Shown one piece after another: positions 9,235-18,423 of a stretch of 58,157 nt of DNA. The position numbers and the translations under genes are program-made. Position 1 is the first letter of the stretch; every line of letters begins with the position of its first letter. The notes under the pieces are model-generated. The model was not told the origin of the DNA and ran no database searches. It worked only from the letters and a program-made list of their open reading frames with translations. Origin of the DNA: Oligoflexia bacterium (lineage in GTDB: Bacteria; Bdellovibrionota_G; JALEGL01); contig DAOLES010000010.1 in assembly GCA_035326705.1 (NCBI GenBank), forward strand, positions 1 to 58,157. The letters are read 5' to 3'.

Positions 9235-9381
9235 GTTAAATCTTCCTTTTTTTTAATTATTTTAACCACTTACCAAATTAAATGCCCTAAAACACTCAAA
9301 ATTAAGTTAATACTTCCATGCTTACTACCTCAATGACAAAAAATTGCAATTTTGATCGTATATTTGGTTGTATAAACTGTC

Positions 9382-10161
9382 TTATAGTTCATCTATTCTA
9401 ATTAAAATAACACTAATATTATCATCACCACCACGTTCGTTAGCCAAGTCTACTAGGGCTCTTGACGCCGTTTCCGTATCTGTTGACGACACAATATCTT
9501 GCATTTCTTTGTTACTTAACATGTTTGATAAACCATCCGAGCACAGGAGGTAAATATCATTCTTTTGCACCTTCCACACTATTGTATCAGTTTCTACCTC
9601 TTCTTGCACGCCTACAGATCGAGTTATGATATTTTTTAATTGGTGGTTTTTTGCCTCTTCTTCAGTGATTAAACCACTTTTTAATTGCTCGTGAACCAAA
9701 GAATGATCTTCAGTGATTTGAGATATCTTCTTATTGCGGATACAGTAAGCTCTACTATCTCCAACATGTGCAAAGTAAGCCTTGCCTTCATCAAAATAGG
9801 CCACTGTTGTAGTGGTTCCCATCCCTCTTAGTTCCGGTTCTTCTTGTGCTTTTTGTGCAATCATGCAGCCAGCCCGAGTAATCGCATCTCTTAAACGTTC
9901 TTGTTTAGAATCATCTGTAGCTTTTGGAGGTTCACTATCAAGATAGGTGTTTTCTTCAACACCAGAAAATTTACGATCATCCCCTTTAATAATATCTTCT
10001 ACTGTCTTTACAGCTATTCTACTGGCAAACTCACCACCAACGTGACCGCCCATACCATCAGCAACTACATAAAGCTTTAGCTCATCATTCAGTAAGTAGC
10101 TATCTTCATTGCGTTGGCGTTTTTGGCCAATATCCGTTATGCCGCACGAAACAATTTTCAT
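9382..10161 (-). CDS. PP2C-family serine/threonine phosphatase (Stp1 type)
   Basis: 259 aa, the size of bacterial single-domain PP2C phosphatases (PrpC/Stp1). Motifs in order: RQRNED (15-20), VADGMGGHVGGE (33-44), GMGTTTTVAYF, YFAHVGDSRAY, LCSDGLSNML and GGDDNISVILI near the end. The metal-binding Asp residues of these motifs are all present, so it should be an active Mn/Mg-dependent phosphatase removing phosphate from Ser/Thr of proteins. A partner Hanks-type kinase is usual but none is in the window. Ribosome site AGAGAAGG lies 5 nt before the ATG. Confidence 0.95.
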   Translation of the reverse strand: MKIVSCGITDIGQKRQRNEDSYLLNDELKLYVVADGMGGHVGGEFASRIAVKTVEDIIKGDDRKFSGVEENTYLDSEPPKATDDSKQERLRDAITRAGCMIAQKAQEEPELRGMGTTTTVAYFDEGKAYFAHVGDSRAYCIRNKKISQITEDHSLVHEQLKSGLITEEEAKNHQLKNIITRSVGVQEEVETDTIVWKVQKNDIYLLCSDGLSNMLSNKEMQDIVSSTDTETASRALVDLANERGGDDNISVILIRIDEL

Positions 10162-10283
10162 GAATACCTTCTCTTATACTGCAAAGTGTACCAATGCCGA
10201 AATTCTTTTTTGAATTCTTATAAAAAGTAATATCATTTTATTATAACTAATTTTATTATCCATCACACACTTTTATTAAATTA

Positions 10284-11990
10284 TTACATTTCATTCTTAC
10301 GATTCAACAGTTCACTGGCATGTTCAATCACTTTAGGCGTAATATTTATTCCACCAATCATGCGTGCAATCTCTTGTTTCTGATCTTCTGTAGAGAGACT
10401 TTTAACCAATGCTTGAGTTCTACCTTCTTTAGCTTGTTTTTCAATATATAAATGATGGTCTGCATAACAAGCCACTTGAGCTAAATGTGTTACACATAGA
10501 ACTTGCGAGCTAAATGACAACTGTTTGAGATGAATACCTACTCGCTCAGCAGTTTCTCCACCAATACCTGCATCAACTTCATCAAATAAAAACACCTTTT
10601 CATTACCTTGTTCTAACGCAGCAATACTCTTGATTGCCAATAATACTCTTGATAGTTCACCGCCAGAAGCAATTGTATCTAGAGGTTTTTTACCTTCTCC
10701 TAAGTTTGGTGAAAACATAAATGTTACTTGATCAACCCCATTGGAAGAAAAAAACTTTTTACTTTCTTCGTCCCAGATACCCTCTTCATTAGCAATAACA
10801 TCCACGTGAAATTCTGCCTGATCCATGCCTAGTTTTTTAAGCTCATTACTCACTTTATCTGCAAAAACTTCTCCGTACTTTTTCCGATTTTGCTGAATTT
10901 CCAGAGCTTGTTGTGCGCAGGTCTTTAAAATATCTTTTTTAGATTTATACAATTCAGCAAAACTCGCTTCTAAATCCATATGCCTACCAAGCAATTCTTT
11001 TAATCGGTCTCTCTCAGCAATAGCTGTATCAATACTACCGTACTTTCTTTTTATACTTTGCAATGTTGATAAACGTTGATTAATAGATTCTACTTTTTCA
11101 GGTTCAAATTCCAGCGTATTTTGTAACAAAGACAGCTCTAATGAAATTTGATTTAACGGCTCTGTAACAATAGACAACTGTTCCAAAATATTTTGAGTTT
11201 TACTATCTTGTGTAATTTTTTTCATCTTCTGCATGACAGAAGACAATTTATTGATTTGGTCTAAAATACCGCCATTATCATCAATCAGTTCTGTTGCTGT
11301 TTGAATGTTTTCAGCTAACTGTTCAGCATTTTTAACAACTTTTTCCTCTTCTGCGATCTTCTCTAGCTCACCTGACTCAAGTTTGGCTTTTTCTAACTCA
11401 CTATACTGATATTCTAAGAAATCTTTCTCTTGAGCAAAGGTTTTTTGCTGAACTTTTAACATAGCAATTTCATGATCAATTTGTTTTAATTGATTAAAAT
11501 TTTGCTGATAACTGCTTATTAGCTGAGCATGGTTACAGAATTGATCAAGCAAATTAATATAGTTTTTTTCATCCGCCAACTGACTTTGGCTATGCTGCCC
11601 CGTCATATCCAACCAATGCTTGGCCAGTTCAGCCAAAGTACCTACCGTACAGGGGCTTAAGTTAACAAAAGCTTTACTCTTACCATTGGCAGAAATCACC
11701 CTTTTAAGGTGAATCTCATTGTCACTCAAGGGCAAGCCCAGTTCTTCCATAATCTGCCAAATTTTGGAGCCTTCTGAAGAAATTTGCAAACTTCCCTCAA
11801 TCACTGCATAGGGTGACCCATGCCTGACATCCAAAGATGATGCCCGTTTGCCAGATAAAAATTCAATAGAGTCTATTAAGATAGACTTTCCTGCACCCGT
11901 TTCACCCGTTAATACATTTAGCCCCGTTTTAAAATCAACATAGGCTTGAGAAATTATCGCTAAATCTTGAATTTTAATCCATGTCAGCAT
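10284..11990 (-). CDS. recN: DNA repair protein RecN
   Basis: 568 aa, standard RecN length. An SMC-like ATPase with Walker A GETGAGKS (29-36), a long central coiled coil (about 150-390), the ABC signature ASGGELSRVL (about 440-450), and Walker B/D-loop FLFDEVDAGIGGE (about 468-480). RecN acts in double-strand break repair, bringing DNA ends or sister chromatids together. It is divergent from gpsA; the 113-base gap carries an 11-bp inverted repeat. I do not see a canonical LexA box upstream, although recN is SOS-controlled in many bacteria. Confidence 0.97.
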   Translation of the reverse strand: MLTWIKIQDLAIISQAYVDFKTGLNVLTGETGAGKSILIDSIEFLSGKRASSLDVRHGSPYAVIEGSLQISSEGSKIWQIMEELGLPLSDNEIHLKRVISANGKSKAFVNLSPCTVGTLAELAKHWLDMTGQHSQSQLADEKNYINLLDQFCNHAQLISSYQQNFNQLKQIDHEIAMLKVQQKTFAQEKDFLEYQYSELEKAKLESGELEKIAEEEKVVKNAEQLAENIQTATELIDDNGGILDQINKLSSVMQKMKKITQDSKTQNILEQLSIVTEPLNQISLELSLLQNTLEFEPEKVESINQRLSTLQSIKRKYGSIDTAIAERDRLKELLGRHMDLEASFAELYKSKKDILKTCAQQALEIQQNRKKYGEVFADKVSNELKKLGMDQAEFHVDVIANEEGIWDEESKKFFSSNGVDQVTFMFSPNLGEGKKPLDTIASGGELSRVLLAIKSIAALEQGNEKVFLFDEVDAGIGGETAERVGIHLKQLSFSSQVLCVTHLAQVACYADHHLYIEKQAKEGRTQALVKSLSTEDQKQEIARMIGGINITPKVIEHASELLNRKNEM

Positions 11991-12017
11991 CGAAACTGGA
12001 TTAGCACAACAAACATG

Positions 12018-12066
12018 GATTGTCGATTTCCATTATTGATTTATTCTTCAACAAGAATCGACAATC
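12018..12066. promoter_or_regulatory. Inverted repeat in the recN/gpsA divergent promoter region
   Basis: GATTGTCGATT (12018-12028) and AATCGACAATC (12056-12066) are perfect 11-bp inverted copies with a 27-base spacer. They sit between the starts of recN (minus, 11990) and gpsA (plus, 12104). The position suggests a two-site operator for a dimeric regulator or a cruciform. The regulator is unknown and the repeat does not match a LexA box I recognise. Confidence 0.4.
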
Positions 12067-12103
12067 ATTGACCATTACTTGGAATCCTTGTTATTGATGC
12101 GGT

Positions 12104-13102
12104 ATGAATATTTTGGTTTTAGGCACAGGAAGTTGGGGAACAGCTTTAGCTAGTGTCTTAGCAAAAAATGGCAATAATGTCTTAATGTGGAGTAGAAACT
12201 CCGCACAGGTTGACCATCTTAAAAAACATTCAAATAACACCACCTATCATCCTAATATTAGCTTGCCCAGCAACATTGCGTACACAAGCAAACATACTTT
12301 TAAAGAATACTTTGATATTATTGTCTATGCTTGCCCTTCCCATGCTGTAAACAATATTCTTAGCAAGCTAGAACTCAACATGAACGGTCAAACTATTTTT
12401 GTCTCAACGGCAAAAGGTATTGATAACACCAGTTTAAAAACAGTCAGTCAAAGTCTTGTTGATCTATATGGTATGGATTGGCTCAAAAATTACTTTGCAA
12501 CCCTTTCTGGGCCAAGTTTTGCACATGACGTTATTCGTCAAAAACCAACAGCTGTTACCGTAGCTACCTATAATTATGATACCGCTATTAAAGTACAAGA
12601 AGCATTTCATTGCCCAACGTTTCATACATACCGTACAGATGATGTTATTGGGGTAGAATTAGCTGGGGCACTAAAAAATGTTATTGCGATAGCTGCTGGG
12701 GTTTGTGATGGCTTAGAACTTGGACCTAGTGCCCGCTCTGCTCTTATCACTAGAGGTTTGGCTGAAATCATTAAAATTGGCTTAGCCCTAGGCGCAAAAG
12801 TAGAAACATTCTCTGGCTTAGCTGGTTTAGGTGACTTACTTTTAACTTGTACCAGTGATCTCTCAAGAAATAGGAGAGTAGGAAAAATGATTGCAAGTGG
12901 CCTATCTTTACGACAAACCATTAAACAGCTAGGACAAGTGGCTGAAGGAATAAGAACTACTAAATCGGCGTATAAACTCCTTAATCAACATGACATCCAA
13001 AGTGTTATTATCAAACAAATTTATTTAGCGATTTATGAAGATAAACCCCTTAAAGATGCATTAAACACAATTTTATACCAAGATGCTGAACAAGAAATTT
13101 GA
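12104..13102 (+). CDS. gpsA: Glycerol-3-phosphate dehydrogenase [NAD(P)+]
   Basis: 332 aa. It reduces dihydroxyacetone phosphate to sn-glycerol-3-phosphate for phospholipid synthesis in the cytoplasm. The dinucleotide-binding loop is GTGSWGTALA (7-16). The conserved substrate/catalytic segments are LSGPSFAHDV, ELAGALKNVIAIAAG with the catalytic Lys191, the GLAGLGDLLLTC segment, and SRNRRVG. Length and motif order match GpsA throughout. First of four plus-strand genes that run closely together to 15510. Confidence 0.97.
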   Translation: MNILVLGTGSWGTALASVLAKNGNNVLMWSRNSAQVDHLKKHSNNTTYHPNISLPSNIAYTSKHTFKEYFDIIVYACPSHAVNNILSKLELNMNGQTIFVSTAKGIDNTSLKTVSQSLVDLYGMDWLKNYFATLSGPSFAHDVIRQKPTAVTVATYNYDTAIKVQEAFHCPTFHTYRTDDVIGVELAGALKNVIAIAAGVCDGLELGPSARSALITRGLAEIIKIGLALGAKVETFSGLAGLGDLLLTCTSDLSRNRRVGKMIASGLSLRQTIKQLGQVAEGIRTTKSAYKLLNQHDIQSVIIKQIYLAIYEDKPLKDALNTILYQDAEQEI

Positions 13103-13133
13103 TTTTTTAAAAACATTGAATTAACTGTATTCT

Positions 13134-13544
13134 ATGATCAAAGTGTTTTATGACGGTGCCTGTTATGTTTGTGATGGAGAGGTCAATCATTATAAAAAAC
13201 ATAAAAAAAACATTGCTTGGGTTAACATTGCCTCTCCAGATTTTGAAGCAAAACAGTATTCACTGAATAACAATGATTTACAGCGAAAGCTTCATGCCAT
13301 CAACAGTGATGGTCAAGTTTTTACCGGTATTGATGCCTTTGTTTTAATCTGGAAAACCTTGCCAAAACCCTACCCTTATTATGCAAAAGTTATTAAACTA
13401 CCCCTTATTTATTCATTGGCAAAAATAGCTTATGCTTGCTTTGCTAGGTTGCGAGTATACTTACCTAAAAAAACGAGTTGCCCTATGCCACAAAACAATC
13501 AATCAAAAAATACTCTATCTTCAGGCAATAAAAAGACATGGTAA
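13134..13544 (+). CDS. DCC-family (DUF393) thiol-disulfide oxidoreductase-like protein
   Basis: 136 aa. The N-terminus FYDGACYVCDGEV (5-17) is the family's defining DxxCxxC motif (Asp7, Cys10, Cys13) in a thioredoxin-like fold. INSDGQVFTGIDAF is the second conserved segment. Family members are annotated as predicted thiol-disulfide oxidoreductases, but physiological substrates are unknown. It begins 31 bases after gpsA and its last codons overlap the start of the glutathione peroxidase gene by 7 bases, suggesting translational coupling. Confidence 0.88.
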   Translation: MIKVFYDGACYVCDGEVNHYKKHKKNIAWVNIASPDFEAKQYSLNNNDLQRKLHAINSDGQVFTGIDAFVLIWKTLPKPYPYYAKVIKLPLIYSLAKIAYACFARLRVYLPKKTSCPMPQNNQSKNTLSSGNKKTW

Positions 13545-14149
13545 TGAATCTTTCTTTGCTACCCAACAAATGTTATCTCTGTATTTTAACAGTTGCATTA
13601 ATTAACTTTCAAACCCTCAACTCTACTTTACAAGCAACTGAGAAAGGCAAAACGATGTTATTGGATCAAAAAACAACATTATTAGATGGCAAGAGTATAG
13701 ATTTAAGCGTGTATGCTGGAAAAGTGATCCTTTTTGTCAACACAGCGTCCTATTGTGGTTATACGCCTCAATACAAAGAGCTACAGAAATTGCATGAACG
13801 TTATGAAAAACAAGGCTTTACCGTTATTGCTATACCTTGTAATAATTTTGGCAATCAAGAGCCCGGTAAGCCCAATGAAATCAAACAGTTTTTACAAGAG
13901 AACAATTACGCCATTACTTTCCCAATTTTGTCCAAAAGAGATGCACTTGGAAACGAAAAAAACACTCTGTTTCAGTATTTAACTGAGTTAGCTCCAAAAG
14001 ATGGAAAAAGTTTAGATGTACAATGGAATTTTGAAAAATTTTTAGTCAATCGAAAGCAAGAAGTTGTTGCCCGATTCCGCTCTTCTGTAAACCCCTTAGA
14101 CAATGAAGTCATTGCAGCCATAGAAAAAGCTTTGCAAGAAAAACCATGA
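13538..14149 (+). CDS. Glutathione peroxidase family protein, probably exported
   Basis: 203 aa. Peroxidase landmarks: peroxidatic Cys73 in VNTASYCGYTPQY, Gln107 in IPCNNFGNQEPG, and Trp163/Asn164 in VQWNFEKFLV, completing the Cys-Gln-Trp-Asn set. It is the Cys, not selenocysteine, form and probably uses thioredoxin-like reductants, as bacterial homologues do. Residues about 12-33 are hydrophobic and look like a signal peptide, placing the enzyme in the periplasm. The start overlaps the preceding DCC gene by 7 bases; the stop overlaps the next gene by 4 (ATGA type). Confidence 0.93.
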   Translation: MVMNLSLLPNKCYLCILTVALINFQTLNSTLQATEKGKTMLLDQKTTLLDGKSIDLSVYAGKVILFVNTASYCGYTPQYKELQKLHERYEKQGFTVIAIPCNNFGNQEPGKPNEIKQFLQENNYAITFPILSKRDALGNEKNTLFQYLTELAPKDGKSLDVQWNFEKFLVNRKQEVVARFRSSVNPLDNEVIAAIEKALQEKP

Positions 14150-15510
14150 ACATTTTAATCACAGGAGCAACCGGCTTTATTGGCCAAAAAATAAGCCTTC
14201 AGTTAATCAAAGATCAGCACAACTTAATTGTTATTGGTCGTAGCTCAGAAAAACAATTTAGACAGGTCTTTACATTCCCTTGCAAATACTACAGTTGGGA
14301 AAAATTAAATACTCTGCAAGATGACCTGAACATAGATGCGGTTATTCACCTTGCTGGAGCTTCTATTGCTGGAGGACGTTGGACACATAAGCGCAAAAAA
14401 ATAATTCTTGATTCAAGAGTTAAAACGGCAAAAGCCCTGTTCAGTTACTTTAATAGAATAAACATTTACCCAAAAACATTTTTATCTGCTTCTGCAATTG
14501 GCTACTACAACTTTAGCCAAAATGAAGTCTTTGATGAAGATTCTCCTAAAGGCGATGGTTTTTTAGCTGATGTCTGTAAACAATGGGAAGATGCATCCTT
14601 AGATTTTGAAAAGAACAGCAGACGGATACTTTTGCGTTTTGGTTTGGTATTTGATCCAAGAGATGGTTTTTTAAAAAAAATGGGGCCGTTATTTTCAACT
14701 GGGCTTGCTGGTAGAATTGGACCTGGCAAACAATGGATGAGTTGGGTGCATATTGACGACTTGGTAAAAGCCGTTTTATTTTGCTTAAAAAACAACACAA
14801 TCCATGGTCCGGTTAATGTTGTTTCACCTCAAGCGTGTTCAAACGTTGAGTTTACGCAAACACTGTCCCAAACTTTAAAACAAACACCTTTTATACCTGT
14901 ACCCGCCTTGGCTCTCAAACTAATTCTAGGTGAGATGGCTGTTCTTGCTCTTGGCAGCCAACATGTTACCCCTAAAAAACTTTCTGATCATCATTTTACT
15001 TTTGACTACCCAGACTTAAAAGCTGCACTCAAAGAACTTTACGCTTGGCATACGCTTCCCTACCAACAAATTTTCAGTGATACGCAATGGTTTAATCATA
15101 CAGTTGATAAGATTTTTCCATTTTTTTGTGAGGCAAAAAACCTAGAAAAAATAACGCCACCTCTACTCAAGTTCCGGGTATTAAACCAGTCTACCCAAAG
15201 CATTGAGCCTGGGACGCTTATAAACTATAAACTTAAAATTCATGGTATACCAACCAAGTGGACCACATTAATTAAGGCTTGGCAGAAAAACACTATGTTT
15301 ATTGATACTCAAAAAAAAGGTCCCTATAAAGAATGGCAACATACCCATACATTTCAATCTTATCCAAACGGAACACTCATGCTAGATGATGTCATCTACA
15401 GAGTACCCATGGGACGGCTAGGATTGATAATGACGGGCGCATGGGTTTTAAAAGATATTATAACCATTTTTAAATACCGAAAAATAGCAACTCAAAATCA
15501 CTTAAGATAA
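14146..15510 (+). CDS. TIGR01777-family epimerase fused to an SRPBCC-like domain
   Basis: 454 aa. Residues 1 to about 300 are a TIGR01777 (YfcH-like) NAD-dependent epimerase: GATGFIGQ (7-14), AVIHLAGASIAGGRW, SASAIGYY, LLRFGLVF and MSWVHIDDLVKAVLF. Standalone family proteins end near 300 aa. The extra roughly 150 residues (about 310-450) have beta strands and a terminal helix resembling SRPBCC/polyketide-cyclase proteins (FRVLNQSTQSIEPGTLINYK, DDVIYRVPMGRLGLIM), a hydrophobic-ligand fold. Such fusions are known in several phyla; the reaction is unknown. Start overlaps the peroxidase stop by 4 bases. Converges on the cupin gene at 15519. Confidence 0.88.
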   Translation: MNILITGATGFIGQKISLQLIKDQHNLIVIGRSSEKQFRQVFTFPCKYYSWEKLNTLQDDLNIDAVIHLAGASIAGGRWTHKRKKIILDSRVKTAKALFSYFNRINIYPKTFLSASAIGYYNFSQNEVFDEDSPKGDGFLADVCKQWEDASLDFEKNSRRILLRFGLVFDPRDGFLKKMGPLFSTGLAGRIGPGKQWMSWVHIDDLVKAVLFCLKNNTIHGPVNVVSPQACSNVEFTQTLSQTLKQTPFIPVPALALKLILGEMAVLALGSQHVTPKKLSDHHFTFDYPDLKAALKELYAWHTLPYQQIFSDTQWFNHTVDKIFPFFCEAKNLEKITPPLLKFRVLNQSTQSIEPGTLINYKLKIHGIPTKWTTLIKAWQKNTMFIDTQKKGPYKEWQHTHTFQSYPNGTLMLDDVIYRVPMGRLGLIMTGAWVLKDIITIFKYRKIATQNHLR

Positions 15511-15518
15511 AGTTTTGT

Positions 15519-16085
15519 TTATAAGACTAGCTCTTCAAGCTTCATCACTTGAATAAGATTATTATCCAAAACTTGTTGCACTTGGTATTTTAAAGTGTCT
15601 TCTGCAAGCTTAGCTGTAATTGCAGGCGTGACCAACTCTAAAACGACTGCAGGCTCTTTGCTTTTTACTCGATGATAGTTGTTCTTGTCTCTTCCAATTA
15701 AAAAATAATCTCCTTGCTTGTAACTTTGCTCAGAAACTTTTTCAATCAGCTTGCTGTCTTCGTTTACTTCTTGCTTTAAATTATAAACTGTCATTTCAAT
15801 GCTGCCATTTAAAACATAGCCATGAACATCTCTGTATGGATGGTCATGAATTTCGCTGTCAAAGTCAATACTCGTTTGTAAAAGTTTTAACTCAAAACCT
15901 TGTTCTTTATGAATAACAGGAATAACAGGCAACTGACCATATCTGTACTCATCAACAATTTTAATAAGATCTTGGTCGGCTTTGTTAAGTTGTAAAAAAT
16001 AGCTTTGGATTTGTGCACTATTAACAACGGTATTGTTACATATGCAAACAGCTCTTAGTTTTTCAATAAAGGTTTTATATGTCAT
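15519..16085 (-). CDS. Cysteine dioxygenase-like cupin
   Basis: 188 aa from the ATG at 16085, which has GAAGGGC about 6 nt upstream; the longer frame starts with TTG. The cupin motif IHDHPYRDVHGYVLNGSIEMTVY (80-101, here in parts) supplies His80, His82 and His88, and NYHRV supplies His138. This His set and the IPVI...FELKLLQTSI lead-in match thiol dioxygenases of the cysteine dioxygenase superfamily, non-heme Fe(II) enzymes oxidising thiols to sulfinates. Substrate (cysteine, 3-mercaptopropionate or other) cannot be told by eye. Single gene, divergent from the 16258 membrane protein. Confidence 0.72.
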   Translation of the reverse strand: MTYKTFIEKLRAVCICNNTVVNSAQIQSYFLQLNKADQDLIKIVDEYRYGQLPVIPVIHKEQGFELKLLQTSIDFDSEIHDHPYRDVHGYVLNGSIEMTVYNLKQEVNEDSKLIEKVSEQSYKQGDYFLIGRDKNNYHRVKSKEPAVVLELVTPAITAKLAEDTLKYQVQQVLDNNLIQVMKLEELVL

Positions 16086-16257
16086 ATTTGCCCTTCTAGA
16101 TAGCAAATTTGTAGTCAGCTTTCAAATTACATATTTACCTTATTTAAAATGAATAAAATTCATAAAAAATCTATCAATCTTACATCTATTATGTTTTTTC
16201 ATAAAAAATCATTTCTATAATATGACTACAATAGTATGATCCTTAAAAATTTACACC

Positions 16258-18423
16258 ATGAAATTAACACAACACTTTTCTTCTAGTTTTATTACAAATC
16301 TTGTTCAATCAAGAATTACTTTGCTTGTATTAATTTTAATACAGATTTTCATGTTTTCTGGGCCTAACTTCTTATCCATTACTGATTATTATCCTAGCGC
16401 TGTAGTCAACAGTGTTGATGGCCCTACGCATCAAATGTTTGGTGAAATATATACCCAAAAACTTAAAGAAGGAGGTATAAAAAACCTTTTAACCAATAGA
16501 GTTCCAGAAATCGGTTATAATGCTCGCTTCCCCGACAAATACCCCCCTTTGTTTCACATTCTATGTTCTATTATATCAATTGTGCTCAAAATACCTTGGA
16601 TTGCATCCTGTATCATGATTCTTTTTGTTTGTTTTTTTTATCTCTTATACGAAATTCAAAAATGGTTTCAATATTTAGTAGGCTCATATCAGGAAAATTT
16701 ATATTTATCTTGGTTTTTTTGGATAACTATTTCTGCAGTTATTTTTAGTGATTATTCAATGCCAGAAAAAGGGATCAGTTATTTTTCTGTAACTACAGTC
16801 GGCTTGTATGCTCAACTTTTATTCACTTGTCTTTTTTCTACTTTTATACGTTATATTACGCATCCATCATTTAAATGGATAGAGTTGATGGCTTCAATCT
16901 TCTTTTTATGTCTATGCTACTGGTCTAATATTTTAGCTTTCCCTTTAAGTCTCTGTGTATTTCTCTATATAGCTTATAAGTACAAGTTAACTCAGCTAAA
17001 AAGATACCTACCATTCATTATTGCATTTTTATGCATTACTCCTTGGCTGATACCTTTCACAAAAACTACAACCTTTTCCCCTTCAAAAATGAAAATTATG
17101 GCCCTATACCACTATGTCGAACATAGTCTTATATACATTTACAGCTTAATTATTCTTTCTTTTCTATGGTTGGGACGTTTTCAATATAAAACTTTTTGGA
17201 CATTAACTTTTCTTTTTCTTACCCAATGTATTTTTTGGACATTAAGTCATGATTTCTTTAGAAACTTTGAGTCATTAAATCTTTTAACCAACTTACCCAT
17301 ACAATTTTCGCGATACTGGCCATATGTGATTATTTCTATATTTTTTGCACTTTCTTTAGAACTTAAACAAAAACTAAAAAACATAAACTTTAATTTTAGC
17401 CCCCTTTCACTTGGAATGGTATTATTGGTAATTAATACCATCGTCTTTTCCACAAATTACAACTCACTGGTTGTTAACCGACATTACCATACTGAAAACA
17501 AATCTATTATTCAGGACATTTATAAATTTCAATATAACAACCCAGCCTACAACAAAAAAATTTTTATGGTTCCAACATTTAATGATAACTGGCTAGCTAG
17601 AACAGTTGCTTCTGATCTGAAAGTTCAAGCAGTACGTAAAAATATAAAAATAGACTTTAACGGTTATCATGAAAACTCTGTTATTCAACAGCTTATTGAA
17701 CCAGTCCGCAATCAATTGCTACAAGAAAAGCCCGGCGGTTTATTTTATATACCAAAATATCACAATGATTTGCTTTATGAATCATTGGGGGTTGAAGGTT
17801 ATATTGAAGTACTTAATGAATTTAATATAGGAATTATTGCCTGCCCAACAAAAGCAACCAGAGGCTTTTGTTCATATTTAATTAATAAACACCACCCATT
17901 AGAAATTATATCTAACAGTTATTGGTGGACGGTATATGCTATTCCTTTTGTTCATCAAAATTATAGAACACCCATTTTATTGTATGCTGACCTTGGAGCA
18001 AAGGTTCGTAACTCTTTATCAGATATGAAGTTTGTTACTTTTTATGAAAATATTTTGTTTTCTAATAAAATATCAAGTTACAAATTGTACTATTTACATC
18101 CCAACTTTAATGACGAATCTATAGCCTGTAGCCTAGAATACATTAATGCGCATAATGGAGTCATTATTACACCTAGCATGTATGAAAAAAGGATAACCTC
18201 TATCCTTAAAAGTAAAAAGTTAAATATAAAACTAATTACCGATGACGAATCTCAAAATGGCCTACAACAGCTTAATTTAACAAAAAACCTAAATCAAAGC
18301 TGGATTGAACAACTTCCAGAGTATAATGTTTTTGATGAGACTAATTTCAACATTGATAAAAACAATACATTGCAAATTATTGAAACGCCGTTTTTCAAAA
18401 AAAACATCTTATGTCATCAATAG
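16258..18423 (+). CDS. Polytopic membrane protein, possible GT-C glycosyltransferase
   Basis: 721 aa, not recognised as a named family. The first half (to about residue 410) has roughly 10 hydrophobic helices. The second half is soluble and ends with a mixed alpha/beta region. After TM1, the loop VVNSVDGPTHQMFGEIY (49-65) contains an Asp and is followed by RFPDKYPPLFH (90-100). An acidic first loop and a YPPL-type motif are common in GT-C lipid-linked sugar transferases, which is my reason for the suggestion. It ends convergently with the pilin-like gene, overlapping it by 7 bases, and a GT2 gene follows. A role in glycosylating a surface structure is inference. Confidence 0.5.
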   Translation: MKLTQHFSSSFITNLVQSRITLLVLILIQIFMFSGPNFLSITDYYPSAVVNSVDGPTHQMFGEIYTQKLKEGGIKNLLTNRVPEIGYNARFPDKYPPLFHILCSIISIVLKIPWIASCIMILFVCFFYLLYEIQKWFQYLVGSYQENLYLSWFFWITISAVIFSDYSMPEKGISYFSVTTVGLYAQLLFTCLFSTFIRYITHPSFKWIELMASIFFLCLCYWSNILAFPLSLCVFLYIAYKYKLTQLKRYLPFIIAFLCITPWLIPFTKTTTFSPSKMKIMALYHYVEHSLIYIYSLIILSFLWLGRFQYKTFWTLTFLFLTQCIFWTLSHDFFRNFESLNLLTNLPIQFSRYWPYVIISIFFALSLELKQKLKNINFNFSPLSLGMVLLVINTIVFSTNYNSLVVNRHYHTENKSIIQDIYKFQYNNPAYNKKIFMVPTFNDNWLARTVASDLKVQAVRKNIKIDFNGYHENSVIQQLIEPVRNQLLQEKPGGLFYIPKYHNDLLYESLGVEGYIEVLNEFNIGIIACPTKATRGFCSYLINKHHPLEIISNSYWWTVYAIPFVHQNYRTPILLYADLGAKVRNSLSDMKFVTFYENILFSNKISSYKLYYLHPNFNDESIACSLEYINAHNGVIITPSMYEKRITSILKSKKLNIKLITDDESQNGLQQLNLTKNLNQSWIEQLPEYNVFDETNFNIDKNNTLQIIETPFFKKNILCHQ

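Noticed and set aside
9340..9353. AAAATTGCAATTTT palindrome upstream of the M23 gene
   Set aside because: A short A/T palindrome is expected by chance in AT-rich DNA; no second copy nearby.
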